Source: a virus
Virus record (IMG/VR): IMGVR_UViG_3300020450_000031
Location: 1 to 54,511 of that record
DNA: 54,511 nt
Strand: one strand, 5' to 3'
The notes under the pieces are model-generated. The model did no database searches. It saw only the letters and a list, made by a program, of their open reading frames with translations, and was not told where the DNA came from. Of the stretch, positions 6,718 through 14,561 are shown piece by piece. A program made the translations under genes and the position numbers. The stretch's first letter is position 1. Each line of letters starts with the position of its first letter.

Positions 6718-7184
6718 CAGTTATTGCATGGGATGGTGAGGTACTAGCTACCGATACCCAATGTACGTTGGGTAATGCCAAGTACCAATCACCTAAAGCG
6801 TGGTATGAATCCGTGGGGGGGAGTGCTTGTATCATAACTGGTGTAGGCACACTCAAGAACATACAAAGACATAAGGAATGGGTCTTAAAAAATGACCCTT
6901 CCATTGAGTTCCCTTATCGTGAATTAGAAACTCACTACTATCAATTTATCCTTGTAACTAAGAACGGATTACTACGTTACGAGGGTACACCTTACCCCAT
7001 AGAACATGGGGTAAACGCTTGTGCATTTGGTGAAGCATCTGACTTTGCTTATGGTGCATTAGCTATGGGGGCTACGGCAGTAGAGGCTGTCCAAGTAGCT
7101 ATCAAATACTCTCATCAATGTGGGGGTAATGTTGAATCATATTCGTTATTGAAAGGAGACGGACATGAGAAGAAAGAAATCTAA
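6714..7184 (+). CDS. HslV/proteasome-like Ntn hydrolase
   Basis: The 156-residue protein has the N-terminal signature of proteasome-fold peptidases. Met is followed by Thr2, the presumed nucleophile after Met removal, in MTVIAWDGEVLATD with Asp14 corresponding to the conserved Asp of HslV. A Lys follows in SPKAW, and the C-terminal GEASDFAYGALAMGATAVEA helix matches the usual Gly/Ala-rich HslV/proteasome helix. It would hydrolyse peptides or act as an amidohydrolase. Length is slightly below the 170-180 residues of bacterial HslV. It is not next to an obvious HslU, but a AAA+ ATPase lies 4 kb upstream in the same operon. Start ATGA overlaps the previous gene. Confidence 0.75.
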   Translation: MTVIAWDGEVLATDTQCTLGNAKYQSPKAWYESVGGSACIITGVGTLKNIQRHKEWVLKNDPSIEFPYRELETHYYQFILVTKNGLLRYEGTPYPIEHGVNACAFGEASDFAYGALAMGATAVEAVQVAIKYSHQCGGNVESYSLLKGDGHEKKEI

Positions 7185-7608
7185 ATCTGAAAAGGTGTGG
7201 GCATACCTTATCAAACATCCAGATGCCAAGACTAAAGATGTAGCCAAGGCGTGTAAGTGTTCAGAGAAATATGTTTACAATCTGCGTAGCCAAGTGGGTA
7301 CACCGAAAGAGGTACTCGTTAAGTCTAAGGTGCGCATGCGTACAGAGATACTGACATCTGCCAACGAGTTGGTGAGTGATAAACGTGAGCATGAACACGG
7401 CGACTTTGCAAGTAACGCTTTTATGATTGCTAATTACTGGAACACTCACTTGGGTTTGATTGATTTCATCAAGCCTACTGATGTACCTACTATGTTAGCA
7501 CTGATGAAGATAGCAAGGTCACACCAGAAACCACAGAAGGCAGACAACTATCGTGATGCTTGTGGTTACTTGGCGTTAGCTAGTGAAATAGCGAGTGCAT
7601 CTGAATGA
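7165..7608 (+). CDS. HTH-DUF6378 fusion protein
   Basis: The 147-residue protein is preceded by AAAGGAG. Residues 1-50 resemble a winged or simple helix-turn-helix (KTKDVAKACKCSEKYVYNLRSQ). Residues about 85-145 match the phage DUF6378 pattern (YWNTHLGL, PTDVPTMLALMKIARS, DNYRDACGYLALASE). DUF6378 has no settled function. The fusion with a DNA-binding segment suggests a regulator, or a nucleic-acid-directed version of the domain. It overlaps the Ntn-hydrolase gene by 20 bases and the DNA polymerase gene by 4 bases. Confidence 0.75.
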   Translation: MRRKKSKSEKVWAYLIKHPDAKTKDVAKACKCSEKYVYNLRSQVGTPKEVLVKSKVRMRTEILTSANELVSDKREHEHGDFASNAFMIANYWNTHLGLIDFIKPTDVPTMLALMKIARSHQKPQKADNYRDACGYLALASEIASASE

Positions 7609-9479
7609 GTATTATAACTATAGACTTTGAAACCTACTACAGTAGGGAGTTCTCGTTGTCGAAGATGACAACAGAAGCCTATGTACGTGACGATAGGTTT
7701 GAGGTCATTGGGGTTGCTGTCAAGGTAGATGGCAACCCTACCACATGGTATGCAGGTAGTGATGTGGGGGGTTTCCTAAACGACATCGACTACACTAACC
7801 ATACTATATTATGTCACAACACTGCGTTCGATGGTGCGATACTGTCATGGCTATATAATATAAAGCCAAAGTTTTGGTTCGATACTATGCTGATGACTAG
7901 ACCACTGGTCGGGCAGACCATCGGTGGCTCGCTCAAAAATCTCGCTATACATTATAATATAGGGGCGAAGGGCGATGAAGTTTTCCAGACTCTGGGCAAA
8001 CGCAAGTCGGACTTCACACCACAAGAGCTTGACCGATTCGGCGATTATGCAATCAATGACGTTGACCTTACATACAAGCTATTCAAGAAAGTATCTAAAG
8101 GTTTTCCTGTGCAAGAGTTAATGGTGATTGATCAGACCATTCGTATGTACACAGAACCTACGATTGAATTGGATAGGAGTACTCTTACGTCTCACCTGGC
8201 AGCAGTGCAGTCAATCAAAGCACAACTTCTTGACACAATAAATACAGCAGGTGTAGATCCAGAAAAGCTGAAGAAACTACTGATGAGTAACGAAAGGTTT
8301 GCCAAGTTACTCAAAGCTATGGGTGTCGAACCACCTACCAAGATAAGTCCTACCACTGGTCTTAAGACATGGGCATTTGCCAAGACAGATGCAGGGTTCA
8401 TTGAGTTATGTGAAAGTGGTTCACCTAAAGTACAAGCCTTATGTCAAGCAAGGTTGGGTATCAAGTCTACTATTGAGGAGACTAGAACAGAGAACCTAAT
8501 CAAGGTTGCTGACAGAGGTAGGCTACCTATCATGCTTAACTATTATGGCGCACACACTGGTAGGTTTAGTGGTGGTGACAAGCTGAACCTACAGAACCTA
8601 CCAAGGAATGGTGCTATACGTTCTGCTCTAACTGCCCCAGCGAAACATAAACTGATAGCTTGTGACTCATCACAGATAGAGGCAAGAGTACTAGCACACC
8701 TAGCAGGGCAAGATGATTTGGTTGAAGCCTTTAGGCAAGGGCGTGATGTGTACAGTGAGTTTGCATCCACTGTATATGGCAGGACTATAACCAAAGATGA
8801 CAAGCTAGAAAGGTTTGTCGGTAAGACTTGTATACTAGGCTTAGGTTATGGCATGGGTGCAGAGAAGTTTCGTAACACTCTAGCCCTAGGCATGGGAGGA
8901 CTCAAGGTAGACATACCAGAGGAAGAAGCCAAACGTATTGTATATCTATATAGAGATAAGAACTCTCGTATCACTGCACTATGGCAACGATGTCAATCGG
9001 CATTGTCTGACATGATAGCAGGTCGAGGTGGTGTAATCTCTGACTACGTGTCTTATGATAAGCAAGGCATACTGTTACCAAGTAAGTTACGCATACAGTA
9101 TCCTGCACTAAATCATACTGACAATAACTTTAGATATATATCTGACTCACGGACATACCGAAAGATTATGTCTGCTAGAGTCCAAGGGGAAGATGTTCCC
9201 CACAACAACTGGACTTACATCTATGGCGGCAAAGTCGTAGAGAACATAGTCCAAGCACTGGCACGAATAGTAGTGGCAGAGCAAATGGTATCTCTTGGAC
9301 AATCATACCATGTGTCGTTTCAAGTTCACGATGAGCTAATCATCTGCGTCCCTGACTCGGATGTGACTGACGCACGACAACTTGTTGAGAGAAAAATGTC
9401 AACCGCACCTGTCTGGGCTAAAGACTTGCCAGTGGCTTGTGAGTCTGGAGTCGGTGCTAATTATGGAGAAGCTAAATGA
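7605..9479 (+). CDS. polA: Family A DNA polymerase (PolA, T7-type)
   Basis: This is the replicative DNA polymerase, 624 residues, with a proofreading exonuclease and a polymerase domain. Exonuclease motifs are D7-x-E9 (IDFE), D93 (FDTM) and D152/D154 (NDVD). Polymerase motif A is D354-SSQI-E359, motif B is K407-TCILGLGYG, and motif C is VHDE at H575-D576-E577. All catalytic residues are present. The residue equivalent to E. coli Phe762 (T7 Tyr526) is Leu411. That variant is common in virioplankton PolA and has been proposed to mark slower, more accurate synthesis and temperate or slow lifestyles. The 5-prime exonuclease domain is absent, as in T7. The gene overlaps its neighbours by 4 bases. 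Confidence 0.95.
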   Translation: MSIITIDFETYYSREFSLSKMTTEAYVRDDRFEVIGVAVKVDGNPTTWYAGSDVGGFLNDIDYTNHTILCHNTAFDGAILSWLYNIKPKFWFDTMLMTRPLVGQTIGGSLKNLAIHYNIGAKGDEVFQTLGKRKSDFTPQELDRFGDYAINDVDLTYKLFKKVSKGFPVQELMVIDQTIRMYTEPTIELDRSTLTSHLAAVQSIKAQLLDTINTAGVDPEKLKKLLMSNERFAKLLKAMGVEPPTKISPTTGLKTWAFAKTDAGFIELCESGSPKVQALCQARLGIKSTIEETRTENLIKVADRGRLPIMLNYYGAHTGRFSGGDKLNLQNLPRNGAIRSALTAPAKHKLIACDSSQIEARVLAHLAGQDDLVEAFRQGRDVYSEFASTVYGRTITKDDKLERFVGKTCILGLGYGMGAEKFRNTLALGMGGLKVDIPEEEAKRIVYLYRDKNSRITALWQRCQSALSDMIAGRGGVISDYVSYDKQGILLPSKLRIQYPALNHTDNNFRYISDSRTYRKIMSARVQGEDVPHNNWTYIYGGKVVENIVQALARIVVAEQMVSLGQSYHVSFQVHDELIICVPDSDVTDARQLVERKMSTAPVWAKDLPVACESGVGANYGEAK

Positions 9480-9727
9480 GTAAACCTACGATACACGACA
9501 TCAAGGAAGTCGTGAATAACAAGTGGCGTGAAGAACTACTTGAAGGACTTGATGAGGTCAAACAAGCAATTAAAGAAGCAGAGATAGCAGAGAGTATGCT
9601 AGTCATGGTTAAGCTGAATGGAAACTATGTAAGGTTTTCATCACAGATTACTGACACTATGCCTTTGATTGCACAGCTTGAACTACTCAAGTACGACATA
9701 ATGAAACGTATGAAGAAGGAGGACTGA
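9476..9727 (+). CDS. Small helical protein, 83 aa
   Basis: It overlaps the polymerase stop by 4 bases (ATGA) and abuts the next start. The 83-residue protein is strongly charged and helical (KQAIKEAEIAESM), with a short beta segment (VMVKLNGNYVRFS). The family is unknown. Tight coupling to PolA suggests a small replication accessory protein, but no motif proves this. Confidence 0.6.
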   Translation: MSKPTIHDIKEVVNNKWREELLEGLDEVKQAIKEAEIAESMLVMVKLNGNYVRFSSQITDTMPLIAQLELLKYDIMKRMKKED

Positions 9728-9922
9728 ATGGGTAAAGTTAAAGCATTGCTGATGGATGCAGAGGAGACACTTGATGAGTGTCTCACTGATAAAGGTATGA
9801 CCAATGAACAAGCCTTACGCTATATAAAAGAGAAACATGGTGGCATGGCTATGAACCATTGTGAGTGGAAACTTAAACATTTCATAGAAAATGATGTTGA
9901 CGATGAACTTACAGTAGAGTAA
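9728..9922 (+). CDS. Small acidic protein, 64 aa
   Basis: It begins immediately after the previous stop, with AAGGAGG just upstream. The 64-residue product is acidic with a His/Cys pair (NHCEWKLKH) and an ECLTDKGMTNEQA segment. No family is recognised. It lies in the replication operon between the polymerase and a Cas4-like nuclease. Confidence 0.6.
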   Translation: MGKVKALLMDAEETLDECLTDKGMTNEQALRYIKEKHGGMAMNHCEWKLKHFIENDVDDELTVE

Positions 9923-9931
9923 AGTTATAGC

Positions 9932-10600
9932 ATGACACAGTTGAGTCACTCATATTCATCGCTGAAGATGTACGAGAACTGTCCGAAGCGTTACTACCAC
10001 CAAAGAGTTACCAAAGAAGTAGCTGACAGTGGTAGTGATGCTACTCGGTACGGCAATCGTGTACATAAGGCCCTAGAAGAACGACTGTTAGATGACAACG
10101 AGTTGTCACAAGAAACTATACAGTACGAAGCCTTGTGTAAAAGCATTGTAAGAATGAAAGAACACCCATCGTTTGACCAGTTACTACTGGAGGAACGTAT
10201 GACTTTAACTGATAACTTTACACCAACAGATTGGTGGTCAGACAACGCTTGGTTACGATCCATACTAGACGTACTGGTCTTGTTCAAAGACAAAGCTATT
10301 GTAATGGATTGGAAAACTGGTAAGCGTAGACCAGACTTTACACAGTTAGAAATGTTTGCACTGCAAGTCTTTGCTCACTTCCCTCATATACAAACAGTCA
10401 TAACATCTTTTGTATGGCTCAAAGATATGAAGCAAGATAAGCGAGAGTTCTGTAGAGATTTATCTGGTGAGATGCAAGGTCATCTTAATGGTAGGATAGA
10501 AAGAATAAACCAATCATTAAGGAATGATGACTTCCCTGCAAAGCCAAGTGGACTGTGCCGATGGTGTCCTTGTTATGAGTGGTGTGAATATGCGGCTTGA
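9932..10600 (+). CDS. Cas4/RecB-like Fe-S nuclease (PD-(D/E)XK)
   Basis: The 222-residue protein is of the Cas4/AddB-nuclease type. The active-site core is D113 (ILDVLV) with D126-W-K128 (MDWKTGK). Cysteines sit where Fe-S nucleases need them: C17 (ENCPKRYY) at the N-terminus and C209, C212, C214, C218 in the C-terminal CRWCPCYEWC cluster. It would be an ATP-independent single-strand exonuclease with a 4Fe-4S cluster, processing ends for recombination or replication. It is not next to a CRISPR array, so an adaptation role is unlikely. It lies directly upstream of a VRR-NUC nuclease and a SNF2 helicase. Confidence 0.85.
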   Translation: MTQLSHSYSSLKMYENCPKRYYHQRVTKEVADSGSDATRYGNRVHKALEERLLDDNELSQETIQYEALCKSIVRMKEHPSFDQLLLEERMTLTDNFTPTDWWSDNAWLRSILDVLVLFKDKAIVMDWKTGKRRPDFTQLEMFALQVFAHFPHIQTVITSFVWLKDMKQDKREFCRDLSGEMQGHLNGRIERINQSLRNDDFPAKPSGLCRWCPCYEWCEYAA

Positions 10601-10620
10601 CACTATTGTAAGGTTATGCT

Positions 10621-10950
10621 ATGGCTACTACACCAGAAGGTCGTGTAAAGAATAGACTCAAGGCTATGCTCAAGAAGCACAATGTGTGGTTCTATATGCC
10701 ACAAGCAGGTGCTTTTGGTAGAGCAGGTATCCCTGACTTTGTACTTATCGTGGAGGGTAGGTTTGTTGGGGTTGAATGTAAAGCAAGTAGGAGAAACCCA
10801 ACTGCTTTACAGATAGCTACGATGAAACAAATAGACGATGCAGGAGGCAAATGTTTTCTTGTGTATGATTATGAGACACAAGATGAATTGGAAAGGTGGA
10901 TATTAAATGCTCGTAATACCAAAGGTGCAAGGGTTAGCACTAAAACTTAA
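10621..10950 (+). CDS. VRR-NUC endonuclease
   Basis: This 109-residue stand-alone VRR-NUC domain is a PD-(D/E)XK fold seen in phage Holliday-junction or flap nucleases. Visible elements are the N-terminal helix with EGRVKNRL, GAFGRAGIPDFVLI with the catalytic Asp, GVECKA with the E-x-K pair, and the downstream TALQ and AGGKCFLVYD segments. It likely resolves branched DNA made during replication. It overlaps the helicase gene by 44 bases, so these two genes are translationally linked. Confidence 0.85.
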   Translation: MATTPEGRVKNRLKAMLKKHNVWFYMPQAGAFGRAGIPDFVLIVEGRFVGVECKASRRNPTALQIATMKQIDDAGGKCFLVYDYETQDELERWILNARNTKGARVSTKT

Positions 10951-12454
10951 TAACCCCCAGATAGTTCTGGACAGCATACCAACTGCCAAGCCGTTGTCAG
11001 TCCGTGGTAACAACGTAGTTGTATTACCCCATAAACTTACAGAGGTATGGGCATTGCGTAAGCTAGGTATCAATGCGCCTTCACCTATCATGCACTACTA
11101 TGATTGGAAGGGTAAGTTCAAACCATATGAACATCAGCGTAATACTGCTAGCTTCCTAACTATACACAACAAGTGTCTAGTATTAAATGAGATAGGTACT
11201 GGTAAAACACAGTCAGCTTTATGGGCGGCTGATTACCTTATGGAATTAGGTGTAGTTAAGAAGTGTTTAATACTATCTCCTTTATCTACACTAGAACGTG
11301 TTTGGAGTGACGCTATCTTTATGAACTTTATAGATAGGCGTGCCACTGTATTGTATGGATCAGCAGAACGTAGACGTAAGCTACTAAAGATACCATCAGA
11401 TTTTTATATAATTAACCATGATGGTTTCCAAGTAGTAATGGATGACCTCAATGATTTTGATTTGGTTATCATAGATGAAGCGGCTGTATATAGAACACCA
11501 TCTACCAACAGGTTTAAGCTCTTTCGTAAATGGCTTAATAAAAATCCAGATGTAAGGTTGTGGTTAATGACTGGCACACCTACACCCAATGACCCTACTG
11601 ACGCATGGACTCTAGCTAAGATGGTACAGAACCCACATGTAGCTAAGACATACACTGCATTCAAAGAAGCTACCATGATGAAGATAGGACAATGGAAGTG
11701 GTTGCCTAGACCAGAGAGTGTAGAGTTAGTAAAGCATGTACTACAACCTGCTGTACGATACACAAGAGATGAATGCTTTGACTTACCATCTACAGTGTAT
11801 CAGACAAGGGAAGTGAAACTAACTAAAGACCAAGAGCAACACTACAAGAGTATGCTACGTAGCTTTGTTACAGAGGTACAAGCAGAAGGTAAGATTACTG
11901 CTGTCAATGAAGCAGTCAAGATGCAGAAGCTAGTACAGATAAGTTGTGGTGTAGCCTATGGTGATGATGGTCGTAACATAGAACTAGATGCGTCACCACG
12001 TATCAACGTTGTTAAAGATATTATAGAAGAAGCAGGTGGCAAGGTCATAGTATTTGTACCGCTGACTGGCACACTGCATATGCTTAACAAAGAATTATCA
12101 AAACATTACACCACTGGTGTAGTGAATGGTGATGTCTCAGCCAAGGTAAGGAATGAAATATTCTACAACTTTCAAGAGACAGAAGACCCAAGAGTATTGA
12201 TAGCACACCCTGCTACTATGGCTCATGGTCTTACATTAACTGCGGCTAGTACTGTTGTATGGTATGGGCCGATCAATAGTAACGAACAATACACACAAGC
12301 TAACGGCAGAGTGGAGCGTATAGGCAAACGTCATACGTCTAACGTTATACATATTGAAGCTACTCAACTTGAGTATCGAATGTATGAACGCTTGAAAAAC
12401 AAACAAGCATTGCAAGGTGTGTTGTTAGATTTAATCCAAGAGATGGGAGAGTGA
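10907..12454 (+). CDS. SNF2-type DEAD/H helicase
   Basis: This 515-residue superfamily 2 helicase carries Walker A NEIGTGKT around residues 94-101, Walker B D190-E191-A-A, TGTPTPN (motif III) and a C-terminal QANGRVERIG (motif VI). Motif VI has Arg fingers. The architecture matches phage SNF2-like helicases that remodel DNA or protein-DNA complexes during replication and recombination. The first ~75 residues are an extra N-terminal segment with no recognised domain. It follows the VRR-NUC nuclease, a very common phage pairing. Confidence 0.9.
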   Translation: MLVIPKVQGLALKLNNPQIVLDSIPTAKPLSVRGNNVVVLPHKLTEVWALRKLGINAPSPIMHYYDWKGKFKPYEHQRNTASFLTIHNKCLVLNEIGTGKTQSALWAADYLMELGVVKKCLILSPLSTLERVWSDAIFMNFIDRRATVLYGSAERRRKLLKIPSDFYIINHDGFQVVMDDLNDFDLVIIDEAAVYRTPSTNRFKLFRKWLNKNPDVRLWLMTGTPTPNDPTDAWTLAKMVQNPHVAKTYTAFKEATMMKIGQWKWLPRPESVELVKHVLQPAVRYTRDECFDLPSTVYQTREVKLTKDQEQHYKSMLRSFVTEVQAEGKITAVNEAVKMQKLVQISCGVAYGDDGRNIELDASPRINVVKDIIEEAGGKVIVFVPLTGTLHMLNKELSKHYTTGVVNGDVSAKVRNEIFYNFQETEDPRVLIAHPATMAHGLTLTAASTVVWYGPINSNEQYTQANGRVERIGKRHTSNVIHIEATQLEYRMYERLKNKQALQGVLLDLIQEMGE

Positions 12455-12455
12455 T

Positions 12456-12851
12456 ATGAAAATGGAAGATGTCATTAAGGCATATATCACCCTACGCAAT
12501 GAGAAGGATGCGATAGAGGGTGAAGTAAAAGAAAAGGTTAGAACCATCAAAGAAAAGATGGTGAAGCTAGAAGCCTACATAAAAAAACAAGCTGACGAAC
12601 AAGGTGTTACATCATTCAAGACTGGGCATGGTACAGCGTTTGTAACCACTACAGACTTTGCACAAGTAGCAGACTGGGATGCAATACTAGGTTTCATTAA
12701 GAAGAACGAAGCATGGGATATGTTGGAGAAACGTGTAAGTAAGAACGCAGTGCGTGGGTACATAGATGAACATAAAGATGTACCAAGCGGTGTGAACTAC
12801 GGCACTCGTATCGACATCAATGTTCGTAAGCCAACCGCAAAGGTAGAATAA
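12456..12851 (+). CDS. Conserved phage protein, 131 aa, unknown
   Basis: It starts two bases after the helicase stop, with GGGAGAG upstream. The first 55 residues form a long, charged helix (coiled-coil-like, EKVRTIKEKMVKLEAYI). The rest contains FKTGHGTAF, EAWDMLEKRVSKNAVRGYI and GVNYGTRIDINVRKP segments. The pattern is familiar from phage replication operons between a helicase and an SSB, but the role is not established. The N-terminal helix and basic tail could form a DNA clamp or inhibit a host nuclease. That is speculation. Confidence 0.65.
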   Translation: MKMEDVIKAYITLRNEKDAIEGEVKEKVRTIKEKMVKLEAYIKKQADEQGVTSFKTGHGTAFVTTTDFAQVADWDAILGFIKKNEAWDMLEKRVSKNAVRGYIDEHKDVPSGVNYGTRIDINVRKPTAKVE

Positions 12852-13522
12852 TGATACCTAGAATATCGGCAAGAAATATGACGTTCTCATTGCTGTCAGC
12901 TGCGGGCGACATCGACACTCTTGCCACAACACGTTTGTCTGTGATTGTTGTCGGTGCTAACCCAGCGCTGTCAAAAAGTTTTTATAAAGGTGAGTACTTT
13001 GAAGAAACATCAAAGCCAGATTGTTATTCATTAAATGGTAAGACACCAGATAAAGATTGCGATGATCCCCAGTCTGATATGTGTGCATTGTGTCCACAGA
13101 ACGCATGGGGTTCACGTACTACACCTACTGGTCAGCGTGTGAAAGCATGTGCTGACCAAAAGAGACTCGCAGTTGTATTAACTGACGACCCTAAGGGTAC
13201 AGTCTATCTACTGCAAGTAACCCCTACTTCACTGAAGAACTTGAACGGATACCAAAAGGTACTACAAAGCAAGTCTATATCTCCAGAGATAGCAAAGACT
13301 AGAGTATCTATAGATACATCCCTTGGGTTTCCAAAGCTAGAGTTTGACTTCGGTGGGTTTGTAGAGGAAGCCACACAAGAACATATTGACGGCTTGTGTG
13401 GTACAGAAGAAGTCAAGATAGTAACAGGCGAGTTGTCTGCCTCTGAACGGCAACTAACATTCAGCGACTTTGGGTTTGCTGAAGAAAATGGTTTTACAGA
13501 AGGAGGTCTAACCAATGAGTAA
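12851..13522 (+). CDS. Zinc-motif replication protein, 223 aa
   Basis: The start overlaps the upstream stop by one base. The 223-residue protein has a Cys-rich region about residues 58-100 (PDCYS, KDCDD, DMCALCPQNAWGSR, VKACAD). This could coordinate zinc and is followed by a beta-rich domain. The pattern recurs in phage replication clusters next to SSB genes. A single-strand-binding or recombination accessory role is likely but unproven. It overlaps the SSB gene by 8 bases. Confidence 0.6.
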   Translation: MIPRISARNMTFSLLSAAGDIDTLATTRLSVIVVGANPALSKSFYKGEYFEETSKPDCYSLNGKTPDKDCDDPQSDMCALCPQNAWGSRTTPTGQRVKACADQKRLAVVLTDDPKGTVYLLQVTPTSLKNLNGYQKVLQSKSISPEIAKTRVSIDTSLGFPKLEFDFGGFVEEATQEHIDGLCGTEEVKIVTGELSASERQLTFSDFGFAEENGFTEGGLTNE

Positions 13523-14228
13523 AACATTTACAACACCAAAAGGGGTAGCATTCTACCCTTACATTTCTGCACCTGACACTAAGTTCGATGAGCAGGGGCA
13601 TTACAAAGTTAATCTGTGCATACCAAAGGAGGAAGCACAGCCTATCATCGAACAGATAAAGGGTGAGTTGGTTGCAGGTATTAAGGCATTGAAAGAAGCC
13701 AAGCCTAACGCCAAGATTAAACAAGCACCACTGCCGTTTGAAGATGAGCTAGATGATGACGATGAACCTACTGGTAACGTGATGATTAAGTTCAAATCAA
13801 AAGCCGCCTATAAACCTGCTGTCTTTGATAGCAAGGGTACACCTATGCTTAATTCTAATATCTATGCAGGGTCTGTACTCAAGGTGAATGGGTCTATTGC
13901 TTTCTACAATTCACCTGCCGTTGGTGCAGGAGCTACACTGCGACTAAGAGCAGTACAAGTTATTGAATATGTCGAAGGCTCTAGCGGTGCAGGTAAGTTT
14001 GGCTTTGAAGAAGAAACTGGGTTTACTATCGAAGATACTGAGGAGGTTGAAGACAACAAGCCCGAAGTCGTTGCCGAAGAAAAACCTGCCCCAGAAGCCC
14101 AGGCAGCCAAGCCGACACCCAAACCACAACCTGTTGAGCCAGCTCCCGTTAAGGAAGTAAGTTCTGATGCGGATGACTTGGCTAATGAAATAGCTAACTT
14201 ACTGGATGAGGTAAACACTGATGACTAA
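13515..14228 (+). CDS. Gp2.5-like single-stranded DNA-binding protein
   Basis: This 237-residue OB-fold protein resembles the T7 Gp2.5 family. Visible family segments are TPKGVAFYPYISAPDTKF and a VKVNGSIAFYNSPAVGAG-type strand. A long Pro/Glu linker and an acidic C-terminal tail (DDLANEIANLLDEVNTDD) follow, which in this family recruits the polymerase and helicase. It would coat single-stranded DNA during replication and recombination. It is placed directly between a zinc-motif protein and an HTH gene, and its stop overlaps the HTH start by 8 bases. Confidence 0.85.
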   Translation: MSKTFTTPKGVAFYPYISAPDTKFDEQGHYKVNLCIPKEEAQPIIEQIKGELVAGIKALKEAKPNAKIKQAPLPFEDELDDDDEPTGNVMIKFKSKAAYKPAVFDSKGTPMLNSNIYAGSVLKVNGSIAFYNSPAVGAGATLRLRAVQVIEYVEGSSGAGKFGFEEETGFTIEDTEEVEDNKPEVVAEEKPAPEAQAAKPTPKPQPVEPAPVKEVSSDADDLANEIANLLDEVNTDD

Positions 14229-14499
14229 ACCCTTGGACTTTACCAAGGTTGAGGCGTTAAGGCGACATATGTTGCTGAGTGTACGAGACATAGCTATGGT
14301 TTTAGGCGTGTCTCGTATGACCTACTATGGTTGGTTAAAAGGAAAGCCATTACGTAAATCTAATGATGCTAAGGTAAGGGAGAAACTAAGGCAGTTATTA
14401 GAGATTATGAAAGAAGGATGGCCTCAACCAGAAGTGATAGCACTTGAGTCTGTCTCACGTAGGCAGAGACTTCTTGAGTTATTAGATGATAACAGTTAG
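14221..14499 (+). CDS. Small HTH regulator, 92 aa
   Basis: This 92-residue helix-turn-helix protein has the motif VRDIAMVLGVSRMTYYGWLKGKPLR at about residues 21-45, a Cro/CopG-unrelated Xre/merR-like helix pair with a basic loop. It overlaps the SSB gene and is followed by a strong stem-loop. It is a plausible transcription regulator of the early-to-middle switch. No repressor-integrase pair is present, so there is no direct sign of lysogeny control. Confidence 0.7.
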   Translation: MTKPLDFTKVEALRRHMLLSVRDIAMVLGVSRMTYYGWLKGKPLRKSNDAKVREKLRQLLEIMKEGWPQPEVIALESVSRRQRLLELLDDNS

Positions 14500-14506
14500 A
14501 CTAAAG

Positions 14507-14545
14507 AGGGCTAGAGGGGTTAATTCCGAACACCTCTCTAGCCTT
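14507..14545 (+). terminator. Strong stem-loop before primase-helicase gene
   Basis: A 14-bp stem (with two G-T wobbles and a core of GGCTAGAG paired to CTCTAGCC) encloses an 11-base loop. There is no T-run, so it may be an attenuator, processing site or weak terminator controlling expression of the primase-helicase gene. It lies in the 62-base space between the HTH gene and that gene. Confidence 0.55.
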
Positions 14546-14561
14546 CATAAAGGACAGTGGA

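Noticed and set aside
9932-10600. CRISPR adaptation gene cas4
   Set aside because: The Cas4-like nuclease lies in a replication operon with no cas1/cas2 or repeat array. Phages commonly carry this nuclease type for DNA end processing.
10595-10620. Promoter TTGACACTATTGTAAGGTTATGCT between the Cas4-like and VRR-NUC genes
   Set aside because: The -35 sequence is good but overlaps a stop codon, and the only -10-like sequence (TATGCT) is 12 bases away, which is too close.
14221-14499. Lysogeny repressor
   Set aside because: The 92-aa HTH protein could be a regulator, but there is no divergent partner, operator array or integrase to support a lysogeny switch.
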